In this document: positions 34,718 through 46,700 of the stretch, piece after piece
How positions within the stretch are numbered: position 1 is the first letter of the stretch
How the letters are laid out: each line of letters opens with the position of its first letter
Source of the DNA: Roseovarius sp. ZX-A-9
GTDB taxonomy: Bacteria > Pseudomonadota > Alphaproteobacteria > Rhodobacterales > Rhodobacteraceae
Assembly (NCBI RefSeq): GCF_028369135.1
Contig: NZ_JAPWHW010000001.1
Coordinates: 186,001-250,000 of the forward strand
Reading direction: 5' to 3'
DNA: 64,000 nt
Position numbers and translations under genes: made by a program
The notes under the pieces: generated by a model
Seen by the model: only the letters and a program-made list of their open reading frames with translations
Database searches by the model: none
What the model was told of the DNA's origin: nothing

Positions 34718-37700
34718 TTTGCGCCCTGATCCGATTCGTTCATATCCGAGAGCAGGATAGCATGGCGCGCGCTGCCGTGACCGTTCTTCGTGCGCGCACT
34801 GCCCGGACGGGTGGGTACGGCGGCGCTGAGCAGCGCCAGCGCGGTGAAGGACGACAGCCTGTCTTCCGATGGTGCCACATCCAGCGCCGCGTCCTCTTGT
34901 GGTGTGGCGGGTGCTGCCTCGACCGAGTCCATCTCGTCAAAGCACATGCGGAACTGCGCAGGCAGATCGCCGGGCTCGGTGATGGCGGCCTCCGTGGCCG
35001 CGGCAGGTGTTTGGTCCTTCTGAGGCAGCGGCGCCAGGCGATAGGTATCTCCCGGTTCGGCCCCTTCGGGCAATGCGCCGACGATGCAAACCTCGCCATC
35101 CGCGGCGCGCGTCACCTCGCCATGGTCCTGCTGTCCCACAGGGGTGATCCCGTTCAGCCGCCAGATCTGATCGGCGTCACTCAGATCAGCAGGCAGGCCG
35201 TCAAAGCACAGCCCGGCGCGGGCGGCACGTGCCGCGGCTCCGGGGTCATCCGCCATGTGCTCGGGCACCAGGCAAAGCGGCTGAGGCGTGGTGTAGCGCA
35301 GATAGAGCAGCTGATTGCCACCACCGTCGCCCGTCGCCTCCTGCGCGGCGTCGATCAGGCTCAGCGCATTGCCCGTCGCCAAAGCACTGAAGCTGCGGAC
35401 CGCAGTATCGCCAAAGGTGCCGCTGCGTCCTGTGCGCGCGCTCAAGGTCTGCAAAGTATCGTCATCCCCGGTCGCCCCACCCTCGGACGGCAGCGGACGC
35501 AGCAGGTTGGGGTCGATGAAGGCCCAGGCGCTCAGGCCTTCCAACGAATCCTCGGGCAATGCGGCGAACCGCGCCAAATCGGCGGCGGAAACGGTGCCGT
35601 CACCGTCTGCGTCACCGCGCTGCGCCACCAGCGTCAGGGCGCGGGTTTCGGACGCGGCGGGCGCCGGGGCGGCACGGCCAAAGGCACCTTCACCGAAAGC
35701 CCGGGCAAAGAGCGCCGGGGCTGCCGGGTCGGCGGTGGCAACGCCGTTGATCTCGGCCACGCGCATACGCAGCGGCGCGCCGGATGTGCCATAGTTCGCA
35801 CCCGCGTTCATTCGGCCCATCAGCCGCGCAATCTCAACCGTGCCAGCTTCAGGGGCGGTGTCGAACGCGATCCGGAAAGTCGCCTGCCCCGGTGTGCCGC
35901 CGGCATCGACCCGCGACACCATCGCGCCGGCCAGTTTCGAGACAAGACCGCTGATCTGCATCAGGTCCGCGTCCCAGCTGACCTGTACCACCATCGACCG
36001 CAGCCCGCCCGATTGCGTCATCGTCACAGCCAGCCCCGAACCGCGCACCCCGAGCGCCTGCCCGGCGGTCTGCACCGCGCCCTGAAGTGCCAGCGTAACC
36101 GGCGCTTCGGAGATGGTAATGACGCGTTCCTCGTAGCCCAGCGGCCCGGCCTCCAGCACGTCCCAGCGGCTGCGCCAGCCCAGATCGTCGGCGGTCAACC
36201 GCAGGCGATACTCGCCCGGTGGCAACGCCCCTTCGGTCGCGAGGAAAGTAAAGCCGCGTTCATCCGCATCCGGCACCAGAGAGCCACGCACCGGATTGCC
36301 CTCGGCATCCAGCAGCATCACATCCACCGGCTCGCCGGGGCGCGTGTCCAGACGGTAGGGGTTGGGCAAGCCGGTATCCACCGCCTCGTTGAAGCGCACG
36401 TTCACGCCCCACGCGCCCGATGTTACCTGCGTCACGCGCAGGCCGGGGGTGACCACCTCGATCACTTGCGTGGTGCGGCCCTCGGCACCTTCTTCGTCGG
36501 TTGCTGTCAGCGTGACTGCAAACCGGCCCAGCCGCATGTAAGTATGGCTGCTGCCGGTGGCCCCCGCAGGCAGCACCTCGGTCGTGCCATCGCCCCAGTC
36601 GATGGTCACCGGACCAATCGCATCGCCGCCCGGATCGGTGGCGGCAAAACTGACGCGCGCGGCGGTCTCGACCACGCTCGTGTCAGGTGCGGTCAGTGTC
36701 AGGACCGGGGCCGCGTTCTCAACATCCACCGTCAGGGTCTGCCGGGCCTGACCGCCATGCCCGTCATCGGCAAGGATGCGGAAAATGCGCGTCGTGGGCC
36801 CATCCGGCGCCGTCCAGCTCAGCCCGCCATCGGCCGTTATCGCCGCGCCCGCCGGGCCGTCTTCCAACGTGTAGGTCAGGAGATCGCCATCAATGTCGGC
36901 GGCGGCGATCTGCAACAAGAGCTGATCGCCTTCCTTGACCGTGGCGCGCGCCGTCCCGGCCAATACGGGCGCATCGTTCTGCGGCCGCACGACAAGGCTC
37001 AGGATAGCCGGAAACGGTCGGAACACCCCATCGCTGGCGGTAAAGCTCAAAATATCAGTGCCGTTGAAATCGGGCGAAGGCGTGTAGCGCCACACACCCG
37101 GCTCCACCGCAACCAGCGTACCGTTCGCAGGGCCTTGGGTGATCTCGATCGTCAGCGGATCGCCCTCGGCATCGGTCACCAGCGGGCGCAGGTCGATCAG
37201 GGCCGATGCATCCTCGTCCAGCGTGACGCTGCTGCCGCCAGTCAGAACGGGCGCGGTGTTGTTCAGCGCGCTCGGCACATCAAAGGTCAGCTCCTCGATC
37301 AGAACCCGCGCCTCGATGCCACCGAATCCCAACAGATCGAAGGACAGGGCAAAGGCCGCAGGCCCGCCGATCTGTGCCAGATCGACCGTAACTTCACGGA
37401 CCGCGAACCCGTCGAAATCGACGCCGCGATCGACCACGCTCAGCCCATTGGCGAGGCGCAGTTGCCCGCTGCCCTGCAGGTTCAGCGCCGCATCGGTGTT
37501 GCTCAGCCCGCTCAGCACCGTCAGCGGCGTGCCGGAGTTGCGCAAGAGAGCCACCTCGAACGCGTCGGGCGCGGCGTATTCTGCAACGCCCAGTCTGGAG
37601 CGGATGGTAAAGGTAAGTTCGCTCGCGCCCGCAGGCACCTGCAAGGCGCGGTAGGTCGATGTGCGGCTGATCGCCGTCTCGACCAGATCAAGCGCGCCCG

Positions 37701-40700
37701 CAGGGGTCTGCGTGACGTTGCCCAACACGTTCCAGCCCGTATCCCGCAGCGGCAAGGAGCCGACAGGTGGCGCCAGCAGATAATCGCGGTTGCCGGTTTC
37801 ATCTTCGGCCAGCACCCCTGCGGCACTCGCGGTCCGCAGCATGTCCAGTACCGCAGACACATCCGCCTCCGCACCTGCCTCGGGGTTGTCAGAGGCCAGT
37901 CGTATAGCCCCCTCATGAGCGCTCGTCAGGGTGAAATCATTGCGCAGGCCCATGATGCCCGCACCCTCCAGCGGCGCGCCATTGGTGAAGTCATAGAGGT
38001 CTGGCAGGCCCAGCGTGTGCGCGATCTCGTGCGCATAGGTCCAGGCGATGGTTTCGGCAAAGGCTTTGATCGGATCAAAACCGTCTTCGCGCGACGGCTT
38101 TTTCAGCGCATCAAACAGCGCCTTGGTGTCGATCACCACGCGGTCCGAGTTCCGGTCCGCATTGAAGAGCGCATCAAGGCGGAACCGCTGCTGCGCGGGC
38201 GTCAGGATATCATCCACATCGGAGCGCAACAGCGTGGCCAACTCGTCATCGGGGCCGGGATTGACCGGCGTAAAGTCAAAGCTGGCAAAGCCAAGCCGCG
38301 TCGCGTCGGTGATCTCGGCCACCTCGTCGACGATATCCTGCAACGGCTCTTCGGTCTCTTCCTTGGCGGCATCTACCTTCTCGCGGGTTTTCTCGGCCTC
38401 GGCCTTGGCGGCGGCAATCTTGTCGGTAAATTCGCTGCGCAGCGCCTCGGCCTCGGCCGCATCGCCCGCTTTCAACTCGGTGATGCGCTGGGCCAGCGCC
38501 AGAATATCATCCAGCGCCCCGCCCATCAGCGCACCTTGTGCGCCGATCTCGCCCAGCGCGCCGGTAATCGCGCCATCCAGCGCCCCCAGCGCGCCATCGG
38601 CGCCGACGCCTGCCGCCTCGGCAGCATCCTTGGCGCTGTTCAGCCGCGCTTCGGTCAAACCCAGTTCGGCCTCGGTACGGCCCCAGGCGGTATCGGCGTC
38701 CACCACCTTGCGGCCCAGATCCTTAAGCGTCTCGGGGTCGGTCTCGGCCCGGGCCAGAAGATCCAGTATGCCGTTGCCGTCGCTTTCGATCCCGTTGAGC
38801 ATCTCGCCCATCTTGGCCAGCGTTTCGCTGTTCAAGCTGAATGCGCCAGATATCTTTTCGCCCAGTTTCGCCATCGGGCTGGCAGCGCCATCGCCCAGCG
38901 CGTCCTTGAACAGCCCGGCCAGCATTCCGCTCAGCCCGGAATTGGCAGTTTCCGCCTCGACGAACCACGCCTGCCCGGTTGCGGCGTCTGCCTTGGTCTC
39001 GGACAGTTTCTCAAAGAACGAGGATGGCAGGCGATCACCGCCCAGAAAGCCCGACAAATCGCCGAGCATGCCGCTCATCTTACCCATCATGCCCGTCATC
39101 GTTTCGCGCATTTCGGTGATCGGCACCGACAGCGGGTTCATCGGATTGCGCTCGCCGGATTCAGCCTCCCCAAGCAGCCCGGTCAAACTGTCCAGCAGCC
39201 GCCCAGTACCGCCCAACAGACCACCGGCTCCCTTTGATGACGGAGAGTTTTCTGCATTGAGCGCCTCCGCGATAAGATTCGCGAAATTCGCGGAAAAGAT
39301 ACCGCCACCACCGCCGCCGCCAGAGCCGCCGCCACTGTGCACATCCGAGAGCAGACTGCTGTTGCCGACACTCCCGAGCAGCGAACCGACGCTATTCAGA
39401 AGACCGCCCATACCCGAGACCGAGCCTCCAGCCGCGCTCATCTGATTGCTGCCGATCTCGGAAATTTCAGTGAAATTGCCCAACAGACCGTCCACCAGCC
39501 CGTTGATGTTGCCCAATGTGCCCGAAATGTTGCCAAGAAGGCCGCCGAGGCTGGCACCTATATCTGTGCTTCCCCCGGCACCACCATCATCGCTGCTGTC
39601 ACCCCCAAACGCGCTCGACGAGAGCGTCGAAACCGCCTCAAGGAATTTCTGCGTATTCACGTTCAGGTTGATACCGCGCGTCCGGATCTCGGTCAGTTGC
39701 TGGGCTCCGGCATCGAAATTGCTTCGCAAGCTGTTTTCGATGGCATCGGCGGTCGCCTCACCGCCATGAGCGCTGTCGCGCGCCCCGTTGGCCATCAGGG
39801 CGTGTGACGACTCATAAGCATGCGCTTGCGCTTCCAACCCGTCGGCCTGGTTCAGCACGTCAGTGCCAAGCGTCATCGCCCGCGCGCCGACAGCCTCCAG
39901 CGGATCCTTCGCCAGAGTGGTGGCGGCGAGTGTGCCGATGGATTGCACCGACACCTTCTGCATGGTGTCTAAAAACTTGCCCATCTGGGTCTGCATCTCG
40001 GACAGAGTATTCTGGCTTTTCTGCACCTCGGTCGGATCAAGCGCGCCGCCCAACGCATCGACCAAACCGCTGATGATCGACTTGGTCTCGCCGAACATGC
40101 CGCCCATGCTGCTGAACAGGCCACGGCTTTCGGACACGATGCCGGTAAAGACATTGGCGACCTCGGCCCCGGCCTGGGTGCCTCCAAGCTGGCGTGACAG
40201 CCCACTCAGGATGCCACCAATCCCGCCACCGCCACCGCCGCTGGTCAGACTGCTCATCATCTGGGCCAAGCCGCTGTTCGCCGTGTCGCTCAGATCATTG
40301 CGCGCCTTGAAACTGGTCCCGCCCATCAGGCCCGAGCTAGAGAGGCTTTCGATCAACTTTCGGCTGCTGGCGCTCATCGCGTCGGTGATCGCGCGCATCT
40401 GGTTGAACAGCTGTGTCTGCTCGGCCGTCTGCACCTGTGCTTCGGCCTGCGCCATCAGACGCACCTGATTATCCAGCACCTCCGTCATCGACGGTTCCAG
40501 CGTCAGATTGCTGCTGGCCAGATCGCTCATCAAGCTCGTCAGCCCACTGGCCAGATTTTCGAACGCCCCGGCGTCCCCTTCCAGTGCAGCGGCAATATTG
40601 GCAAACTCGGCTTCCTCTGCCGCGATCCTGTTCTGCAAATCGCCCGCCGCGCTCACGGCACCACTGACAGCCGCGCCGAAATCATCGGCAAGATCCGAGA

Positions 40701-43700
40701 ACTGATCCTGCTCCGCCTCGTCAGCGACAAAAATTCCGTTCAGCAGGTCCGCCGCCTTGTCGAACTTGGCCTTGGGATCGTCCACACGCGCCTTCTGCTC
40801 TTCCAGCGCCTCTTCAAGGCTTTCGCTGGTCTCGGCGGCCCCTTCTTCGGCGTCGGATGGCTCGACCGGCAGGCTTGCACCGGTATCGGAGCCTTGGGTG
40901 AACTCGTAGGTCAGGTCGCCATCCGCGCCCTGCGTCACGGTGAACCCGGTTGCGCCCGCCGGGGCCAGCAGCGCGTTAACCTGCTTCTCGATCTCGGCCT
41001 TGATCTCGGCCCAGCGACTCGCCGTCAGACCATCAAAGAGCGCGGCAAAGCTCTCTTCTTCGGGCACGTCATCGGCGGCTTCCTGTTCCAGCAGCGCCTC
41101 CAGCTGCGTGATCAGCGCGGCGCGCAATGCGGCGGTGTCCAGATTGACCGTCTGCGGCGCGGTGCCGCGCCCTTCGACCTCGTATTCGCCGATCTGATTG
41201 CCCTGCCAGAACAGACGGATGATGCCGCTGTCCTCCAGCACTGGCTGCACGGTGCCCGGCGTGGCAAGAACACCGCGTGGAGCGAAGCCGAGGGTCAGCT
41301 GCCCCGCCGTGCTTGCGTCGACACTCAGCCAGCCGTCTTGCTGCGGATTGATGATGCTGGCCTCGAATCCGGCCGGATCGGCCAACACACCGCGCATCGG
41401 GATGACGATCTGGCGTTCCTGCCCGCTGGTCGTGTCAGCGATCTGCAACGTGCCATCGATGGCCGAGGCATCTCCACCGTCCAACATGTAGAACAGATTG
41501 GCCTTTTGCGAGTAGCTCTGCGGCGCGCCCTCGACATCGTACTCAACCCCCATCTGCGCGGTCAGCAGCGAGATACCGTCGATACCCAGCAACTCTTGCA
41601 GACGCGCGCGGTCTACCGACGCGCTCAGCGACAGGATTGCCTCGCTTCCGGCCAGCAGCCGCAGCGTCAGCGTGTCACTGGTGGCCCCGTCGAGCATATC
41701 CAGCGGCACGTCGGACAGCAATTGCCCATCGCTGCGTTTCCACTCGCCCTGCACCGCACCAACGGTCAGGAAATCGTTCTGCGGGATGCGTATGGTGATG
41801 TTGATCGGCTTGTCGTTGTTGTTCGTGATATTCAGCTCGTGCCGGTCGGTGCCGGTGCCTGCCTCCTCGGAGGTCAGGAAGGACGCCAGCCCATCGCCGT
41901 TCTCGACCAGCTGCCCCTTATCGTCGAACAGGATGTTCAGGTCTTCGCTATCGCCATCGGTGTCCGTCACCAGCACCTTGCCGTCAAAGCTGATATTGTC
42001 GATCTCGGCACGGAATGGGTTGATCTCTGCACCGGAGGCGGTGCCGTTCACGATCACGATGCGGCCAACCTCGCCCACCACCTGTGGCGGCAGTTGGAAC
42101 ATCACGCGCTTGGCCTCTCGCAACTCGCCATCGTCGCGGGCTATGGCGTCTTCCGGGGTCTCGGGCAGCAGGCGGTATAGGACATTATCGACCTCGGCGT
42201 AGACGTTCAGCTCGTTGCCGCGGCTGAAACCGGGCTCAGGGGTAACGATAGGGCGCAGCCAGGTCAGGTCGATGCCCAACAGATTCTTGCCTTCAGGGAA
42301 TTTCAGCGTATTGTGCACCAGGCTGCGGCCCGGTTGCAGCTCAAAGCTGTAGGTCAGCAGATTTTCCTGAATGTATTTCATCAGCGCCGGGATCCGCTTG
42401 ATCAGTTCGCCGCCGGCGAAACTGGCGATTGAGCTGCCAACGGAAATACTGCGCCTTTCTCGCGCCTCAACGGTCAGCCACTCGGTCAGCGCCGCTTCGG
42501 CCTGATTGTTGTCCCGTAAGTTGATCGCCCCGAATCCGCTGAGCGGAGGCTGATTTGGCCAGCTCAGCAATGTCCTGCCGTTGGCCAGATCCGACAGCGC
42601 CATTTCCTTGAGGATATCCATCGCGCCGCCGCCGAAGGTCAAATCGTGCAGCTTTAACCCGGTCTTGACAATCAATTTGGAAAGCAGACCAGGCAGATCG
42701 CTGATCTTGGATTTTCCTTCGTACAAAAGATTGAGCGCCTCGTTCGTCGCGACATCCCCGGCGCCTGCAATCTCGCTAAATGCGAACACTTCGTTGAGCA
42801 GGAAGGTCGCCAGCGTCTTGAGCTTGTCAAACGCATCTGTGGCCACAGCGGTCGGTGAGCTCGCGGCAAAGGCTTCGAATTTCGCCTGCAGCTTGTCAGT
42901 ATCCAGATGCGGCGTCAGCGAGTTGACACCGGGAATCGGGATCGCCTGCATCAATGTGGCGGCTTCGAAGCCGTCAGCTTGTGGGTTTACCCTGCCTTCC
43001 GAGGAAATCCCGCCACCATGGAAGGACCAGCCGGCGATCTCGTAGGCGCTGCGCCCAATCACAGGGACACGGCCATAGAACGGGCGGAACGTGCTCTCGA
43101 AATCGCCGTTGAACACGTCTTCAATGATTTCGGTCTGACCAGTCTGGGTGGCGTTCTGGATCTTTGTGGGATCGTATTTCCCGCGGGCGCTGCTGTTGAT
43201 CAGGCCGCGCAACTCGCTGCCGCCGCCCAGCGAGGAATAGAACCAGCCGGTGCCGACGCCTTCCCACGCGCGGTTGTCTACTGCCGATTGGGCATCAGTG
43301 CGCGCGCGGCGCTGCTCGAACTCGCGCGAGACATACCAGCTCTTGAGGTTTGTGTCGTACCCCTCCGAGCTCTTGACGATATCAGCGGGTTTCGGCGCCG
43401 TTGCATCGCTGTAATAGCGCGCCAGCGTGCCGAAATGCCATAGATCGCCGGGCGGCGGGAATGCGGTCTTGGTCTCGATGAACCGGTCAGAGGCTTGCCG
43501 CCAGATGTTGTCAGGCGCTTGCCCGACGCCGGTATAGGTCTCGGCCCCCAGATCGGCTGTGCCCAGATACCAGCCCACGGCGCGAGCGTTTACAGTGCCA
43601 AGGCCCATACCCAGCTGCGGCGTGGCAAAATTGAAGATGCCAAAGCCCAGATCGAAACTGGTGTCAGGTACCGCGTCATCCTCGAAGAAGCCCGGCAGCC

Positions 43701-46700
43701 CGGTCAGATTCATGTTCACATCAGCGCTGTCCAGCGGCAGACCCCGCCAGCTGAACGAGATTGCCCGTTTGGGATCGACCGCCTGCTGGAAATAGTTGTC
43801 GGCGAACCCGACGCCCTTCCAGTTGACCACCTTGGGATCCTGGAAATTGGTATAGTCGAGCACATCAAAGCCGAGCCAGGTCACGGCGGATTTGATGTCA
43901 CCAACTGTGCTTGCAAAATTCGCTGCCGCTTTGGCATTGCGGAATGCGGCCACGGTGGCAGGTACCGTCACCGGCGCCAGCGTCCCGTAAGACGAGATCG
44001 TGCCAAAAGTCTGCACCAAGCCATAGGTGAAGAAGCCGACAGCAACCAGTTTCCCCATATCCTCGACCGCTCCGAGGAAATCGGCGAGCGGCACTCTCAT
44101 CTGTGGCTGCACGCTGCCCGGGTCGATCGTCGTGGCGTGGATCTCGCCAAGATTATCGGGGCCCTCCAATGCCAACAGGCGCTGGATGATCTCGGAATTG
44201 ACCGCCGCGCCCCGGTCCTGCCCGATAAAGTGCAACGGAGAGGTCAGCAGCCCGTTCAGTTCGGATTTGTCCAGATCAACGATGTCGGCATAGAACGCAT
44301 CCGCCGCCGCCTCGGCAAAGCCGGTATCATTGACACTGCTGGCGTCGGTCCAGTCCGTGACCAGTACGATCGACGATGCCGTGTGCGGATCTCCCCGCAC
44401 CGTGATCCAGTTGCCCAGACGCCGGCCGCCATCGGAACCGATGCCCGGATCATAGACCAGCACTGCCCCGTCCGATGCCTTGGCGATCGACAGCGCAAGG
44501 TTGAACATCGACGTCTCGTCGACATTCGGCCCGATGATCGGCGTACTCATCCCGTGGGTCACGATCGTGACACCGGCATAGGCGTCGCCCGGTGCCGGTG
44601 TGGCCGGCTCGATCACCAGGCTGGCCTCGAGCGACGCGGTGCGCGGGTGGTTGTTGGAGCCTTGCAGCACCGTCTCGACACCCCAGTAATACTGTTGGCC
44701 ACGGGTCAGCACCGTGTTGGGCGGCAGGGTGATCTGGAACTTGCCATCGGCAAAATCAGCCATCACTTCTTCGCGCGTGATGGTACGGGTGTAGATCCGG
44801 TTGCGGTTGCCCTCGACCTTCAACGTGTCGGTCAGCGGCACACCGTCAAGGCGGCTGTCCACATAGCCCAGCTTCTTCAGCGCTTCGATTTCCGGTAGGG
44901 TGCTGTCGCCGACATACAGCCCCTTGTCGGGTGCCGCCACGGCGAGGGTAAAGACCACCTCGACCACCTCATCCAGATCGGTCAGCTCGAAATGGAAGGT
45001 GGGCTGTGGGTTCTGCTCGGCAGCATAGCGCGGCAGGTTGATTGATCCGGTGCCGCCGGTAACATTCAGATCGCCGCTGATGCCATCGGGCGCCAGATTG
45101 ATGATCGACCGGCTCTCGGCCACGGCGCGGGTGATACCGCCGGTAACGATAGGCGCGTTGCGGGCGTTGGGCCCCTCGATCGGGCCGATGTAGGAGCCGC
45201 GCCCCTCGAAAAAGAACTTCCCATAAGCGGCGCGCGCATCGATGTCTGTATTGATGTAGTTGCGCAAGTTGTCCGTGATCGGATCACCATCCGAGTCCAG
45301 ATCATCCACCGGATGATCATAGAGATGCCCCTGCGCATCCTCGTTCTCGATCATCTCGACGATTTCGTCGATCCGGTAGGCCAGAACATTGCCCACGCTT
45401 CCGCCCGACATGTACAGGTATTCGCCATCCGACGAGAGGCCGATATCGCTGCCCCAGCTGCTGGGAATACCGCGCGTCGCCGCGACCACCGTGGGCGTCA
45501 GTCCGCGCGAAGTGCCCAGCAGGTTCTTGATCACGGCGATGTTGGTGCCCGCCGGGTTGTTCTGGTAGCGCCGCACAGGGTTGTTGTCCGACAGGTTCGG
45601 GTTGCGTTCGATAAAGCGCTCGTCGAACCGGCGTTGGCCCAGCACGAATGCGGTCTTGCCATCGTTGGAAAACACGATGTCGATGGGATCGGCAATATCG
45701 AAGGGATCGCTGCCGGCATCGTGATCCGCCCCGAGCGGGAAGTTGAACGATACGTTTTCCTCAACCGTCCATTTGCCCGACTTGGTGTCGCGATTCAGGA
45801 TCGCCAGATTGCCGTTATACGCCCCAGAACTGCCGGTCGTTCCGTCCTGCCGGCCGCCATCCATGATGATCGCCTTGATCTGGTTGTCCTCGATGGCGAT
45901 CCGTGTCTGCACACCCTGCGGATTGCGCATGAAGGTGCCGTTGCCCGCCCCGCGCCGCCCGAATTCAAACAGCGGAACAGCCCGTGCACTCGCAGCGCTC
46001 GGGTTCATCAGCGCGGCCAGATCATAGATCGCGGCGCGCCCGTTGCCGCCGGGATCCGACCGGTCGGCCTGTGTGACGATAAGCTGGGAAAAGTCAGGCG
46101 TCAGGGTCGCGCCGGTGATCGGCCAGTCCTCGTCCAGCGTTCTGGTCAGGACCAGCTTGTGATAGCTGGCTGGATCATCGGGATTGATGCCGATGAAATA
46201 CAGCACCGGCTTGCTCGTGTCGGTGGCAATCAGGAAATTGTTGGCCCGGTCGAGGAAAATCTCGCCGATCCGCGCACCGGGCATCTCGATGAAGTTGGTG
46301 CGATCCTTGTCCTCGGGCTTGACGTCGATCTGGCGGTACATCACCGCGTCCACCACAGCGATGCCACCCGCGCCGGCCAGCCCGACATATAGCCGCGTGG
46401 CATCCTGCGTCAGCACGACCTTGTCGGGGCGCGCTGATCCCTTCTCTTCGATGGTGACGCCATTTTCGTCCAGATAGCCGACGGGTATGCGCGCGACCAG
46501 ACCAGGCAGGATGCGGCCAAGCCCGTCATCCACTTCGCGGATCACCACCAGTTGATCCAGCTTGCCCTGAACGGTCGCGACCTCGGCGCCCTCGGGCTGC
46601 TCGATCCCGCGTTCCACGGCTACGAACGTATCCGTCTCGCGGCCGCGGATCTGCGCCGCCTCCGAGAACTCCCAGGTGACATCGCGGTAACCGTCGCCCG

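Noticed and set aside
34693..39237. A plus-strand open frame of 1,514 codons antisense to the giant gene
   Set aside because: It is the mirror of high-GC third positions in the giant gene; it lacks recognisable domains and is rich in Arg, Gln and His in the way antisense frames of GC-rich genes are.
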